Shown here in pieces: positions 7,651 to 15,687 of a DNA stretch of 29,498 nucleotides (its first letter is position 1; each line of letters opens with the position of its first letter). Made by a program: the position numbers and the translations under genes. The notes under the pieces were generated by a model that was not told the origin of the DNA, did not search any database, and saw nothing but the letters and a program-made list of their open reading frames with translations. This DNA is from JAJRXG01 sp047634015. GTDB taxonomy: Bacteria; Bacteroidota; Bacteroidia; Chitinophagales; Saprospiraceae. Location: positions 1-29,498 of the forward strand of contig JBLIDB010000030.1 of assembly GCA_047634015.1 (NCBI GenBank), given 5' to 3'.

Positions 7651-8385
7651 TTGAAGCATCTTGTAATTATTCCAACCTATAATGAACGCGAAAATATAAG
7701 TGCGATCATTAAAGCCGTCCTTCAATTGGAATTCACAGAGGTACTCGTTGTTGACGATGGTTCTCCAGACGGAACTGCGGCTATAGTACTGGGAATGCAA
7801 GAAGATCCTGCTATAGGCGGTAGAATTCATATAAAAAGACGAAGTGGGAAATTAGGACTTGGAACAGCTTATATAGTTGGTTTTAATTTTGGTCTTGAGA
7901 ATAATTACGATTTTATTAATGAGATGGATGCGGATTTTAGCCATAATCCGCAGGACTTGGTTCGATTACGGCAAGCATGTATTGACGGTGCTGGAATGGC
8001 CGTAGGTAGTAGATATGTCAAAGGAGGGGGGACTCAGAATTGGTCGTGGTTCCGAAGGTTTATATCCAAAGGAGGCTCTTATTATGTCAAATTATTTACC
8101 TCTATGCCCGTTCAAGATCCTACAGCTGGATTCATATGCTATAGAAAGGAAGTTCTTAATACGATAGATTTGACAAAAATTGAATTTACGGGATATGCCT
8201 TTCAAATAGAGATGAAGTACGTCGCTTATAAATTAGGGTTTGTGATTGAAGAAGTTCCGATATTATTTAAGGATAGAGAATTGGGTGTTTCTAAAATGAA
8301 TATTAGTATCATCTCAGAAGCAGTCAACGGAGTCCTAAAGTTGAAGAAGCGCAATGTTCTTCAGTATTACAAGCGTAATTCATAG
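7651..8385 (+). CDS. GT2 glycosyltransferase, polyprenol (dolichyl) phosphate mannosyltransferase-like
   Basis: 244 residues, a single GT-A domain of the Dpm1-like class that moves mannose or glucose from a nucleotide sugar to polyprenyl phosphate on the cytoplasmic membrane face. Visible motifs: VIIPTYNERENI (5-16), VVDDGSPDGT (33-42), the metal-binding DAD (93-95) in NEMDADFSHNP, GSRYVKGG (119-126), and QDPTAGFICYR (155-165). There are no membrane helices, as in the soluble subclass. The start appears to be TTG at 7651: MKHLVIIPTYNE begins exactly where family members start, an in-frame TGA lies at 7621, and the first in-frame ATG is far inside the fold. It follows the E1 gene by 148 bases; no operon partner is evident. 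Confidence 0.88.
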   Translation: MKHLVIIPTYNERENISAIIKAVLQLEFTEVLVVDDGSPDGTAAIVLGMQEDPAIGGRIHIKRRSGKLGLGTAYIVGFNFGLENNYDFINEMDADFSHNPQDLVRLRQACIDGAGMAVGSRYVKGGGTQNWSWFRRFISKGGSYYVKLFTSMPVQDPTAGFICYRKEVLNTIDLTKIEFTGYAFQIEMKYVAYKLGFVIEEVPILFKDRELGVSKMNISIISEAVNGVLKLKKRNVLQYYKRNS

Positions 8386-9034
8386 CGCTCGATGCTATTC
8401 TTCATATCTTTTTCTAAGACGTGATTTTAATACTGGTCTCTTTATTGAGAATAACTGCAAGCTGAATAGTAGAAATTTGAACTTGAATCCACGGACGGAT
8501 TTTTATAGTTGAATGAGTATGGTCGAACCAAGAGTGTAGCGCTTATCGCTGTTAAAGATGGTTACCAATTCCGCCGTTCATAAACCCGCATAATTCTTTT
8601 ACCATCCGTATTCTATTAGTCTCTACCGTCTATATTTTCAACTGCCCTTGTAATCGTTTAGTAGGTATTACGCGTAATAAATAGAATTATAGGCATATGA
8701 CTGCTATTGCTTCTATCCATTAGAATGTTTTTTTATAATGATTCGTTTGGGTAGATAAATCTAAACCCCATGTTCTTGGGTAAGTGAACTATCACTTGAA
8801 ATTCTTTAAAATAGGATGAATACTTTGTTTACGCTTGTCTATCGGAAGAAAACACATTATATTTGCCGCTAATACGTATTCTACGTATAACCAACCTGTT
8901 GCAGTGCTCTTCTGCTTATAAGTACTTGTGTGCCCTTTCAAAGAAATTACATAATAGTTCCGTTGATAATATATAAACAGCTTGCTTATAAATCCCTACA
9001 TATTAGAATTTTACACATTTAAAAAACAAATTAT
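8386..9034. other. Gene-free gap upstream of mraZ with several palindromes
   Basis: No open frame above about 60 codons on either strand and no tRNA or rRNA. Short symmetric elements stand out: TATTACGCGTAATA (8666-8679, perfect 14-bp palindrome), AAGTGA/TCACTT (8782-8787 and 8792-8797, loop ACTA), AATACGTATT (8871-8880), and ATACGTA/TACGTAT (8872-8878 and 8882-8888). Near the right end ACACAT (9013-9018) pairs with ATGTGT (9033-9038), the latter overlapping the first MraZ-like pentamer. Base composition resembles the surrounding genes. It could be a decayed gene, a long regulatory region, or an unrecognised RNA. Confidence 0.5.
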
Positions 9035-9059
9035 GTGTTTAAATGTGGGAATATGTGGG
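9035..9059 (+). promoter_or_regulatory. MraZ operator: three pentamers at an exact 10-bp period
   Basis: GTGTT (9035-9039), GTGGG (9045-9049) and GTGGG (9055-9059) are separated by 5-base spacers. This is the arrangement described for MraZ, which binds direct repeats of a (G)TGGG-like pentamer one helical turn apart in its own promoter. The middle box sits where the -33 element should be relative to the -7 box at 9069, so bound MraZ would block polymerase. Assignment to MraZ is by motif and position. Confidence 0.8.
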
Positions 9060-9068
9060 AATTGATAT

Positions 9069-9076
9069 TACTTTTG
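9069..9076 (+). promoter_or_regulatory. Bacteroidota-type -7 element, mraZ (dcw) promoter
   Basis: TACTTTTG matches TAnnTTTG exactly. It lies 28 bases before the mraZ ATG and 9 bases after the last MraZ box, predicting a transcription start near 9082 and a leader of about 22 bases. No good -33 element is seen; that place holds a GTGGG box. Confidence 0.65.
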
Positions 9077-9104
9077 TTTCAACAGATGCACTAAAAGTGC
9101 TTAA

Positions 9105-9554
9105 ATGACTGGAGAATACGATTGTAAGATAGATTCAAAGGGCCGAGTAAGGCTTCCTTCTGGACTGGTTCGCCAATTAGGCGGAAGCAAAGCGTCATTC
9201 ACTGTAAATAGAGGGTTTGAAAAGCATCTGATAATGTATCCTAAAGAAGTTTGGGAGCGTAAAACGAATGAAATAAATCAACTGAACATTTACAATACGC
9301 AACATCGGCAAGTGATTCGATACTTCTATAGAGGAGCTACAGAATTGCAGTTAGATAGTGCGGACCGGATCTTGCTTCCCAAGGGGTTGGTAGAGTTTGC
9401 TGGAATTCAAAAGGACTTGGTTCTTTTTGCTTATCTGGATCAGATTGAAATCTGGGCTAAAGATAAATACGAAGAAATGACAGATCAAGAGCCCGAAGAA
9501 TTCTCCATTATTGCCAATCAAGTTTTTGGGGGCAATACAGAAGGCAACTTGTAA
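9105..9554 (+). CDS. mraZ: Transcriptional regulator MraZ
   Basis: 149 residues, close to the E. coli length (152). It has two tandem SpoVT-AbrB (swapped-hairpin) DNA-binding domains. The first has YDCKIDSKGRVRLPSGL (residues 5-21) and the second LQLDSADRILLPKGLVEFAG (about 80-99); each ends with the DxxGRxxLP or DxADRxLLP signature. MraZ forms an octamer-type ring and represses or tunes the dcw operon by binding repeats upstream of itself, and such repeats are present at 9035-9059. It is the first gene of the cluster, and its TAA is followed directly by the rsmH ATG with no gap, indicating translational coupling. Confidence 0.96.
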   Translation: MTGEYDCKIDSKGRVRLPSGLVRQLGGSKASFTVNRGFEKHLIMYPKEVWERKTNEINQLNIYNTQHRQVIRYFYRGATELQLDSADRILLPKGLVEFAGIQKDLVLFAYLDQIEIWAKDKYEEMTDQEPEEFSIIANQVFGGNTEGNL

Positions 9555-10460
9555 ATGGATAATTCAAAATACCATATACCTGTACTTTTAAAAGAGTGCT
9601 TGGATGCATTGATTGTAAATCCTGATGGGGTATATATAGATGTAACATTTGGTGGAGGAGGTCATTCCAAAGAGATTTTAAACCGATTGACTGCCAAAGG
9701 GCGACTTTTCGGATTTGACCAGGATGAACAAGCTTTAGAAAATGCAATCGATGACGAGCGATTTGTAATGGTACATGGGAACTTTAGATTTTTAAAGCAC
9801 TTTATGGCTTATTACGGTCTTGAATCAGTTCAGGGGATTTTGGCGGATTTGGGTGTTTCTTCTTTTCATTTCAATGAAGCTGAAAGGGGATTTTCTTACC
9901 GTTTTGATGCAGCTCTTGACATGAGGATGAATACTTCCGCCTTGACAACGGCGCAGGATATTCTAATTAGTTATAGTCAAGCAGAGTTGCAACGGATTTT
10001 TTCGGAGTACGGAGAAATAAGAAATGCAAAAACCCTAGCTAAAGTAATTGTCGAAATAAGAAGAGATGAGAGGATTGTAAAAACTTCAGATCTCTTGCGA
10101 ATAGTAGATAAGATATATCGAGGGGATAGACAGAAGTATGCTTCGCAAGTCTTTCAAGCATTGCGCATTGAGGTGAATGATGAGATGGGGGTTTTGAGAA
10201 GGTTTATGGGTGAAGGTTTGGAGCTGTTGGCAAGTGGAGGTAGGATGGTTGTTATGTCTTATCATTCTTTGGAAGATAAGATAGTGAAGCAATATATGCG
10301 ATCAGGTTCTGGAAAGAATGTGATGGAGTATGATAACTATGGAAGAGCGGTTGAAAAGTATAAATCGATTACAAGGAAACCGGTAATTCCATCGCAAGAG
10401 GAAATAAAAATAAACAGTCGCGCGGCAAGTGCAAAACTACGTGTTACTGAGAAAATATAA
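9555..10460 (+). CDS. rsmH: 16S rRNA (cytosine(1402)-N(4))-methyltransferase RsmH (MraW)
   Basis: 301 residues, full length. It methylates N4 of C1402 in the 16S rRNA P site using S-adenosylmethionine. The N-terminus has YHIPVLLKECLDAL (6-19), and the SAM-binding glycine loop YIDVTFGGGGHS (27-38) follows. Other landmarks are ILADLGVSS (about 95-103), the ERGFSYRFDAALDMRMN stretch (about 109-125), and the C-terminal SYHSLEDKIVKQYM. A helical lid domain lies between. Its ATG abuts the mraZ stop, and the stop is 3 bases before the FtsL-like start, so it is inside the operon. Confidence 0.97.
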   Translation: MDNSKYHIPVLLKECLDALIVNPDGVYIDVTFGGGGHSKEILNRLTAKGRLFGFDQDEQALENAIDDERFVMVHGNFRFLKHFMAYYGLESVQGILADLGVSSFHFNEAERGFSYRFDAALDMRMNTSALTTAQDILISYSQAELQRIFSEYGEIRNAKTLAKVIVEIRRDERIVKTSDLLRIVDKIYRGDRQKYASQVFQALRIEVNDEMGVLRRFMGEGLELLASGGRMVVMSYHSLEDKIVKQYMRSGSGKNVMEYDNYGRAVEKYKSITRKPVIPSQEEIKINSRAASAKLRVTEKI

Positions 10461-10463
10461 GAA

Positions 10464-10751
10464 ATGGCTAAGCAATCCAAAGGAACTAAACTTTATGACT
10501 GGGTGCCTTATATAGGTCTCGTCTGTCTGTTGGTGCTCTGTCATATAGCAACTGTACATAGTGCAGAAAAAAAGATTAGAAAGATTAATCAAAAACATAA
10601 AGATATAGAGGCCTTAAGGAGGGAGTTTATTTCTGTAAAGCAAAAGAGTCAGTACAATGGTACGCTCTATCAGGTAGCTAAAGAGGTGAAAGGTGTGGAT
10701 ATGGAAAATGAAATTCATATTCCGAAGAAAATAGAAAAAACGGATGCCTGA
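10464..10751 (+). CDS. ftsL: FtsL-like cell division protein
   Basis: 95 residues: a short cytoplasmic N-terminus, one membrane helix (about 13-30, DWVPYIGLVCLLVLCHIA), and a charged, helical, coiled-coil-like periplasmic part (31-85) rich in Lys/Glu. This is the size and topology of FtsL, which joins FtsB and FtsQ in the divisome and activates FtsW-FtsI. FtsL is poorly conserved in sequence, so the call rests on topology and on its place between rsmH and ftsI, where Bacteroidota carry an FtsL-like gene. Its last 8 bases overlap the ftsI start, indicating coupled translation. Confidence 0.85.
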   Translation: MAKQSKGTKLYDWVPYIGLVCLLVLCHIATVHSAEKKIRKINQKHKDIEALRREFISVKQKSQYNGTLYQVAKEVKGVDMENEIHIPKKIEKTDA

Positions 10752-12840
10752 TAATGGAAGGAAGAATGAGTTGTTGTATCGAGTTTACTCGGTGCTGTTT
10801 GTCTTCTTTCTCTTAGTGCTCCTCATCGGTTACAGGATTATAAAAATTTCTGTAATCGAAGGCGACGAGTGGCGAGCTAAGATAGAATCAAGAAGTATGG
10901 TATATCGTCCTCTGGATACTCAGAGGGGTAATATATATGCTGATGATGGTCAAAATTTATTGGCTACATCTGTGGAGTTCTTTGAAATACGGATGGATCC
11001 AGTGGTCCCAATCAAAGCGAATTTTGCGAAATATATAAATGGTCTTGCTAATGGCTTGGCTAAATATGATGATCGTAAAACCGCTCGTGAGTGGAAGGAT
11101 TATATAGTGAATGCAAGAGGCAAGAATAATAGATATATTCTAATTGCAAAGCACGTAGGCCATGATGGCATGCAGATCTTAAAGAATCTGCCTTTGTTTG
11201 AATTGGGTAAATATAAAGGCGGTTTGATTAAGAATATTAGTTATGAGCGCGAGCGCCCATATCGAAATCTTGCTGCAAGAACTATTGGTGTAGATCGGGA
11301 AAAACATAGGGTAGGGCTGGAGCATAGTTTTAATCGTCTTTTACGAGGCGATGTGAAGAATGTGCTGATGAAGAGGATTTCTGAAAATGACTACATGCCT
11401 GTTCAGGACCCTACTGATTATGAGATTGTTAAAGGAAAGGATATTGTAACTACAATTGATATCAATATTCAAGATATAGTTCATAATGAATTACTCAGAG
11501 GAATTGAGGAGCATGATGGTGAAGGAGGCACAGCAATATTAATGGAGGTTGCTACAGGAGAAATAAAAGCAATTTCTAATCTGTCAAGAAGTAAATATGG
11601 GGCGTTAGGAGAGTTTCACAACTTTGCAGTTGCGGATAGGTCTGAACCTGGAAGTACCATGAAGGCAGCGAGTGTACTTGCTTTGCTGGAAGATGGTTAT
11701 GCAGATAGTGAAACGATTGTTGATTTTAGTAGAGGTATGAAGAATTTCTATGGACTGAAAATGCACGATTCTGGGAATCATGGAGTATCACACGCTACAC
11801 TTAAAGAAGCTTTTGAAAAATCTTCTAATGTTGGAATCGCCAGTGCAATGGACGAGGCCTACAACAAGACAAAAAAATGGTCCCATTATGTGGCTCGATT
11901 AAAGCAATTCGGTTTAACTGATTTGTCTGGAATTGAATTAGAAGGAGAAAGAAAGCCTCTAATTAAAGATCCAAAGAAAAATAAAAAAGAATGGTACAAT
12001 ACTACTATTCCATGGATGGCTCATGGTTATGAGATGGAGATGACCCCTTTGCAAGTATTGAAATTTTATAACGCCATTGCTAATAACGGAAAGTTGATGG
12101 AGGCGCAACTTGTAAAATCGATAATATCGGATGGAGGAGTAGAGAAGTCTTTTGCTCCGAGGGTAAGCAAAGAATCAATTGCAAAACCTGAAAACATTAG
12201 AGAGTTGCAAGTAATGTTAGAGGGTGTGGTTGAAAGAGGAACAGGAATTAATTTGAAGTCGAAAAACTATAAGTTCGCTGGAAAGACAGGAACTACAAAG
12301 GTGGATTACGGAACAGATGATCCAAAATACAACGCTTCATTTGCAGGCTATTGGCCAGCTGAGAATCCTAAGTATTCGATGATAGTGGTTGTGTTTGGGT
12401 TGAGAGGAGAGATGTATTATGGTAATCGTGTAGCTGGACCGATTTTCAAAAGAATAGTGGATTGGTGCCATGCCATAAAGCATGATACAAGCTTGGCGAG
12501 TATTACACCCGATGATTTCAAAGGAGATTATAAAGGTAAGGTGTATGGCTATGCTGATGATTATTCGAAGCTTTTTGGCGACTTGAAAATTAGATATATA
12601 AAAGCGGGTCGATGGATAAAGGGTCAATCAGGAGAAGAGGGTGAGGTGTTAAATGGAAAAGCAAAAATAAGTACCAATACGGTGCCAGACCTAAAGGGGA
12701 TGGGGTTGAGAGATGCTGTTTATGTGCTGGAAAATTTAGGAATGAAAGTGAATGCTGATGGATTTGGTAAAGTGAGTAGACAATCCTTAAAGCCAGGGGC
12801 GACAGTTGGAAAAAAGGAGATAACAATTTATCTCAATTAG
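10744..12840 (+). CDS. ftsI: Septal peptidoglycan transpeptidase FtsI (class B PBP3) with a PASTA domain
   Basis: 698 residues. It cross-links septal peptidoglycan together with FtsW. A membrane anchor (about 14-36) is followed by a dimerisation/pedestal domain (about 55-225) and the transpeptidase domain (about 255-570). The active-site motifs are intact: SxxK as Ser304-TM-Lys307, SxN as Ser360-Ser361-Asn362, and KTG as Lys514-Thr515-Gly516. The C-terminus has one PASTA domain (about 647-698, starting VPDLKGMGLRDAVYVLENLG), common in Bacteroidota PBP3 but absent from the E. coli protein. It overlaps ftsL by 8 bases and stops 5 bases before murE. Confidence 0.96.
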   Translation: MPDNGRKNELLYRVYSVLFVFFLLVLLIGYRIIKISVIEGDEWRAKIESRSMVYRPLDTQRGNIYADDGQNLLATSVEFFEIRMDPVVPIKANFAKYINGLANGLAKYDDRKTAREWKDYIVNARGKNNRYILIAKHVGHDGMQILKNLPLFELGKYKGGLIKNISYERERPYRNLAARTIGVDREKHRVGLEHSFNRLLRGDVKNVLMKRISENDYMPVQDPTDYEIVKGKDIVTTIDINIQDIVHNELLRGIEEHDGEGGTAILMEVATGEIKAISNLSRSKYGALGEFHNFAVADRSEPGSTMKAASVLALLEDGYADSETIVDFSRGMKNFYGLKMHDSGNHGVSHATLKEAFEKSSNVGIASAMDEAYNKTKKWSHYVARLKQFGLTDLSGIELEGERKPLIKDPKKNKKEWYNTTIPWMAHGYEMEMTPLQVLKFYNAIANNGKLMEAQLVKSIISDGGVEKSFAPRVSKESIAKPENIRELQVMLEGVVERGTGINLKSKNYKFAGKTGTTKVDYGTDDPKYNASFAGYWPAENPKYSMIVVVFGLRGEMYYGNRVAGPIFKRIVDWCHAIKHDTSLASITPDDFKGDYKGKVYGYADDYSKLFGDLKIRYIKAGRWIKGQSGEEGEVLNGKAKISTNTVPDLKGMGLRDAVYVLENLGMKVNADGFGKVSRQSLKPGATVGKKEITIYLN

Positions 12841-12845
12841 GAAAA

Positions 12846-14303
12846 ATGAAAAAGATCTTATCCGACTTACTCAAAGGAGTAAGTTCATATGAAATAATGG
12901 GAAGTGATCAATTGCGAATTGCGGAATTGCAATTGGATTCTCGGCAAGTAAAGAGAGATGAATTATTTGTGGCATTAAAAGGAAATGCTACGGATGGACA
13001 TAAGTTTATATCTCAAGCCATCGAGAATGGTGCTTCGGCAATACTCTGTCAAGATTGGCCAGAAGAAATACTTCCTGAAATTACATATTTGAAAGTGAAG
13101 CATGGGCGTGAAGAAGTTGCAAAAGTTGCAGCTAATTTCTACGACCATCCTTCTGCAAAATTGAAATGTGTTGGTGTGACGGGGACAAATGGAAAAACCA
13201 CGATCACAACATTACTATACAACCTATTTAAAGAATTAGGTTACAAAGTTGGTCTTGTATCAACTATTGAAATATTGGTTAGAGAAGAGCGCTTACCATC
13301 AAGTCTTACAACTCCAGATGTAATTTCTATGCATCGGATATTGAGTGAAATGGTAGATGCTGGATGTAGTCATGTTTTTATGGAAGTAAGTTCACATGCT
13401 GTTGATCAATTGCGTATCGCAGAAATTCAATATGCAGGTGGAGTGTTTACAAATATTACCCATGATCACCTTGATTATCATAAAACATTTGCGGCTTACA
13501 TAAAGGCAAAGCAATCATTCTTTTCATTATTACCTAATAGTGCATTTGCATTGACTAATGAAGACGATAAGAACGGTCGTGTAATGTTGGAGCATACGAA
13601 AGGGCATAAATATGGATACAGTCTTCGCAGATTAACAGACTTCAAAGGGAAGGTGTTGAGTTCGGAAGAGGTTGGTACATATGTGGAATTTGATGGGCAT
13701 AAGTTCATGACGCGACTTGTAGGAAAATTCAATGTTTATAATCTGCTAGCAGTTTATAGTGTAGCTCGATTATTAGTGGATTCGGATACGGACAAGTTGC
13801 TAATTACACTTAGTGCTTTGAGAGAAGTGAAAGGAAGGATGGAAGTGGTGGCTGAATCACCACGTGTAATTGTCGATTATGCTCATACTCCCGATGCACT
13901 AAGCAATGTGTTGAAGACAATAAGAGGTATGTCGAAGAGGGCGGAGATTATAACTGTCGTTGGCTGTGGCGGAGATAGAGATACATCGAAGCGTCCTATT
14001 ATGTGTAAAGTAGCGATGAGTGAAAGTGATCGAGTGATATTGACGTCTGATAATCCCAGATCTGAAGATCCACAACGTATTATAAAAGATATGCTTGCGG
14101 GTCTTGAAGAAGGAGAGGGGCGTAAAATATTACAAATAGTAGATAGAAGATCTGCCATACAAACTGCTATCGCATTAGCAAATAAGGAAACAATAATTCT
14201 AATTGCCGGAAAAGGGCATGAGGAATATCAAGAAATAAAAGGCGAGAGGTTCTTCTTTAGTGACCAAGAAATCGTGAAAGATATTTTATCGAAAGATATA
14301 TAA
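12846..14303 (+). CDS. murE: UDP-N-acetylmuramoyl-L-alanyl-D-glutamate--2,6-diaminopimelate ligase MurE
   Basis: 485 residues, normal length. It is a cytoplasmic ATP-dependent ligase adding the third stem-peptide residue. Three domains are visible: a UDP-binding N-domain (about 20-100, with LDSRQVKRDELFVALKG), a central ATPase domain with the P-loop GVTGTNGKTT (110-119), and a C-domain (about 330-485). The motif DNPR (402-405, in SDNPRSEDP) selects meso-diaminopimelate, so the wall should be the A1-gamma DAP type rather than lysine. Lys222 in YIKAKQSFF is at the place of the carbamylated lysine. It is the last gene before an intrinsic terminator and is the only Mur ligase in the window. Confidence 0.97.
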   Translation: MKKILSDLLKGVSSYEIMGSDQLRIAELQLDSRQVKRDELFVALKGNATDGHKFISQAIENGASAILCQDWPEEILPEITYLKVKHGREEVAKVAANFYDHPSAKLKCVGVTGTNGKTTITTLLYNLFKELGYKVGLVSTIEILVREERLPSSLTTPDVISMHRILSEMVDAGCSHVFMEVSSHAVDQLRIAEIQYAGGVFTNITHDHLDYHKTFAAYIKAKQSFFSLLPNSAFALTNEDDKNGRVMLEHTKGHKYGYSLRRLTDFKGKVLSSEEVGTYVEFDGHKFMTRLVGKFNVYNLLAVYSVARLLVDSDTDKLLITLSALREVKGRMEVVAESPRVIVDYAHTPDALSNVLKTIRGMSKRAEIITVVGCGGDRDTSKRPIMCKVAMSESDRVILTSDNPRSEDPQRIIKDMLAGLEEGEGRKILQIVDRRSAIQTAIALANKETIILIAGKGHEEYQEIKGERFFFSDQEIVKDILSKDI

Positions 14304-14344
14304 GAGTAGGTTCTATTATCATTCTCAGGTTGGTTTTAACAGTT

Positions 14345-14386
14345 GCAGTGGTGTGCTGAATAAAGATTCAGAGCCACTGCTTTTTT
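14345..14386 (+). terminator. Intrinsic terminator between murE and mraY
   Basis: The outer stem GCAGTGG (14345-14351) pairs with CCACTGC (14374-14380). Inside it CTGAAT (14356-14361) pairs with ATTCAG (14366-14371) around the loop AAAG. Six T residues (14381-14386) follow directly. This is a textbook intrinsic terminator, 42 bases after the murE stop and 45 bases before mraY, in the middle of the dcw cluster. It may split the cluster or act as an attenuator. Confidence 0.88.
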
Positions 14387-14430
14387 ATCATCCTATATGA
14401 CAATTAGAACAATATTAGTGCCAATTGTGA

Positions 14431-15687
14431 ATGCTGTACTATTTATTTGAATTTTTAGATAACAACTATGACTGGCCATTGGTCGGTCTATATAAGTATG
14501 TGAGTTTTAGGGCAGGGATGGCATTGGTCGTCGCGTTGATCGTTTCGATCCTCTGGGGTAATCGCATTATAAGTTCTTTGAAATCTTTGCAAATCGGAGA
14601 ATCCGTAAGAGATCTCGGTTTAGATGGTCAGAAGGAAAAAACTGGTACGCCTACTATGGGTGGAATCATTATAATTCTGGCAATTATAATCCCATGTTTA
14701 TTATTTTCTAAACTCGAGAGTATTTATATAAGGCTTTTATTATTATCCACCATCTGGATGGGAATGGTAGGAGCTATTGATGATTATATTAAAGTATTCA
14801 AGAAAAATAAGGCGGGACTGGAGGCTAAGTTTAAAGTATTAGGTCAGATAGGGCTTGGTATTTTAGTAGGAGGAGTCATGTTTTGGCATAGTGATATCGT
14901 CGTAAGAGTTCCTTACGAAGAGGCAATTGCCAAATCTTATCCTATAACAAAAGTTCTTGAATTAGAAGATAAGGAGAATAATAGAATTGTCAAATACGCT
15001 TACGTAAAGACAGGTCTTACTAATGTTCCTTTTCTTAAAAAAGGTGATATGAATTATCGCAATCTATTGTTCTTTATGAAAGACAATAGAGATACATTTT
15101 ATTGGATTCTCTTTATACCTTTTATAATATTTATAATTGTTGCAGTTTCTAATGCTGCCAATCTCACCGATGGGATTGATGGTCTAGCCGCTGGTATTTC
15201 AGCTATAATAGCAACTACGTTTGCAGTAATCGCTTATCTATCGAGTAATTCACAATTTGCAGAATATTTGAATATCTTATATCTGCCACAGTCCCAAGAA
15301 CTGGTGATTTTCTCGGCAAGTTTGATAGGTGCCTGCATAGGATTTCTTTGGTATAATTCTTTTCCCGCTCAAGTATTTATGGGTGATACGGGTAGTCTTG
15401 CTTTAGGTGGAATAATAGCCACCTTAGCGATATTACTTCGGAAAGAGTTATTGATTCCTATAGTATGCGGAGTGTTTGTAATTGAGACAGTTTCTGTCAC
15501 ATTGCAAGTTTCTTATTTTAAGTATACAAAGAAGAGGTATGGAGAAGGTAGGAGGATATTTAGAATGTCTCCTATTCATCATCATTATCAAAAGATGGGT
15601 ATTCCAGAAGCAAAGATTGTAACAAGATTCTGGATAGTAGGTATACTGCTTGCTATCTTAACTATAATAACACTAAAGGTTCGATAG
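14431..15687 (+). CDS. mraY: Phospho-N-acetylmuramoyl-pentapeptide-transferase MraY
   Basis: 418 residues, about 55 longer than E. coli MraY. It is a polytopic membrane enzyme making lipid I from UDP-MurNAc-pentapeptide and undecaprenyl phosphate. Conserved elements: GTPTMGGI (72-79), the catalytic DD (117-118) in GAIDDYIKV, NAANLTDGIDGLAAG (241-255), FMGDTGSLALGG, and HHHY (383-386) near the end. The extra length is mainly a loop insertion between about residues 155 and 225, seen also in other Bacteroidota MraY. The ATG at 14431 gives the usual MLYYLFEFLD start. It follows an intrinsic terminator, so it needs either read-through or its own promoter; no clear TAnnTTTG is seen just upstream. 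No murD follows. Confidence 0.97.
   Translation: MLYYLFEFLDNNYDWPLVGLYKYVSFRAGMALVVALIVSILWGNRIISSLKSLQIGESVRDLGLDGQKEKTGTPTMGGIIIILAIIIPCLLFSKLESIYIRLLLLSTIWMGMVGAIDDYIKVFKKNKAGLEAKFKVLGQIGLGILVGGVMFWHSDIVVRVPYEEAIAKSYPITKVLELEDKENNRIVKYAYVKTGLTNVPFLKKGDMNYRNLLFFMKDNRDTFYWILFIPFIIFIIVAVSNAANLTDGIDGLAAGISAIIATTFAVIAYLSSNSQFAEYLNILYLPQSQELVIFSASLIGACIGFLWYNSFPAQVFMGDTGSLALGGIIATLAILLRKELLIPIVCGVFVIETVSVTLQVSYFKYTKKRYGEGRRIFRMSPIHHHYQKMGIPEAKIVTRFWIVGILLAILTIITLKVR

Noticed and set aside
8520..8530. A tRNA T-arm-like TTCGA motif on the minus strand in the gap before mraZ
   Set aside because: TGGTCGAACCA is a short palindrome; no acceptor, D or anticodon arms can be folded around it.
9013..9038. 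ACACAT/ATGTGT inverted repeat as a terminator before mraZ
   Set aside because: The 14-base loop, 6-bp A/T-rich stem and lack of a T tract make termination unlikely; the right arm overlaps the first MraZ-like box.
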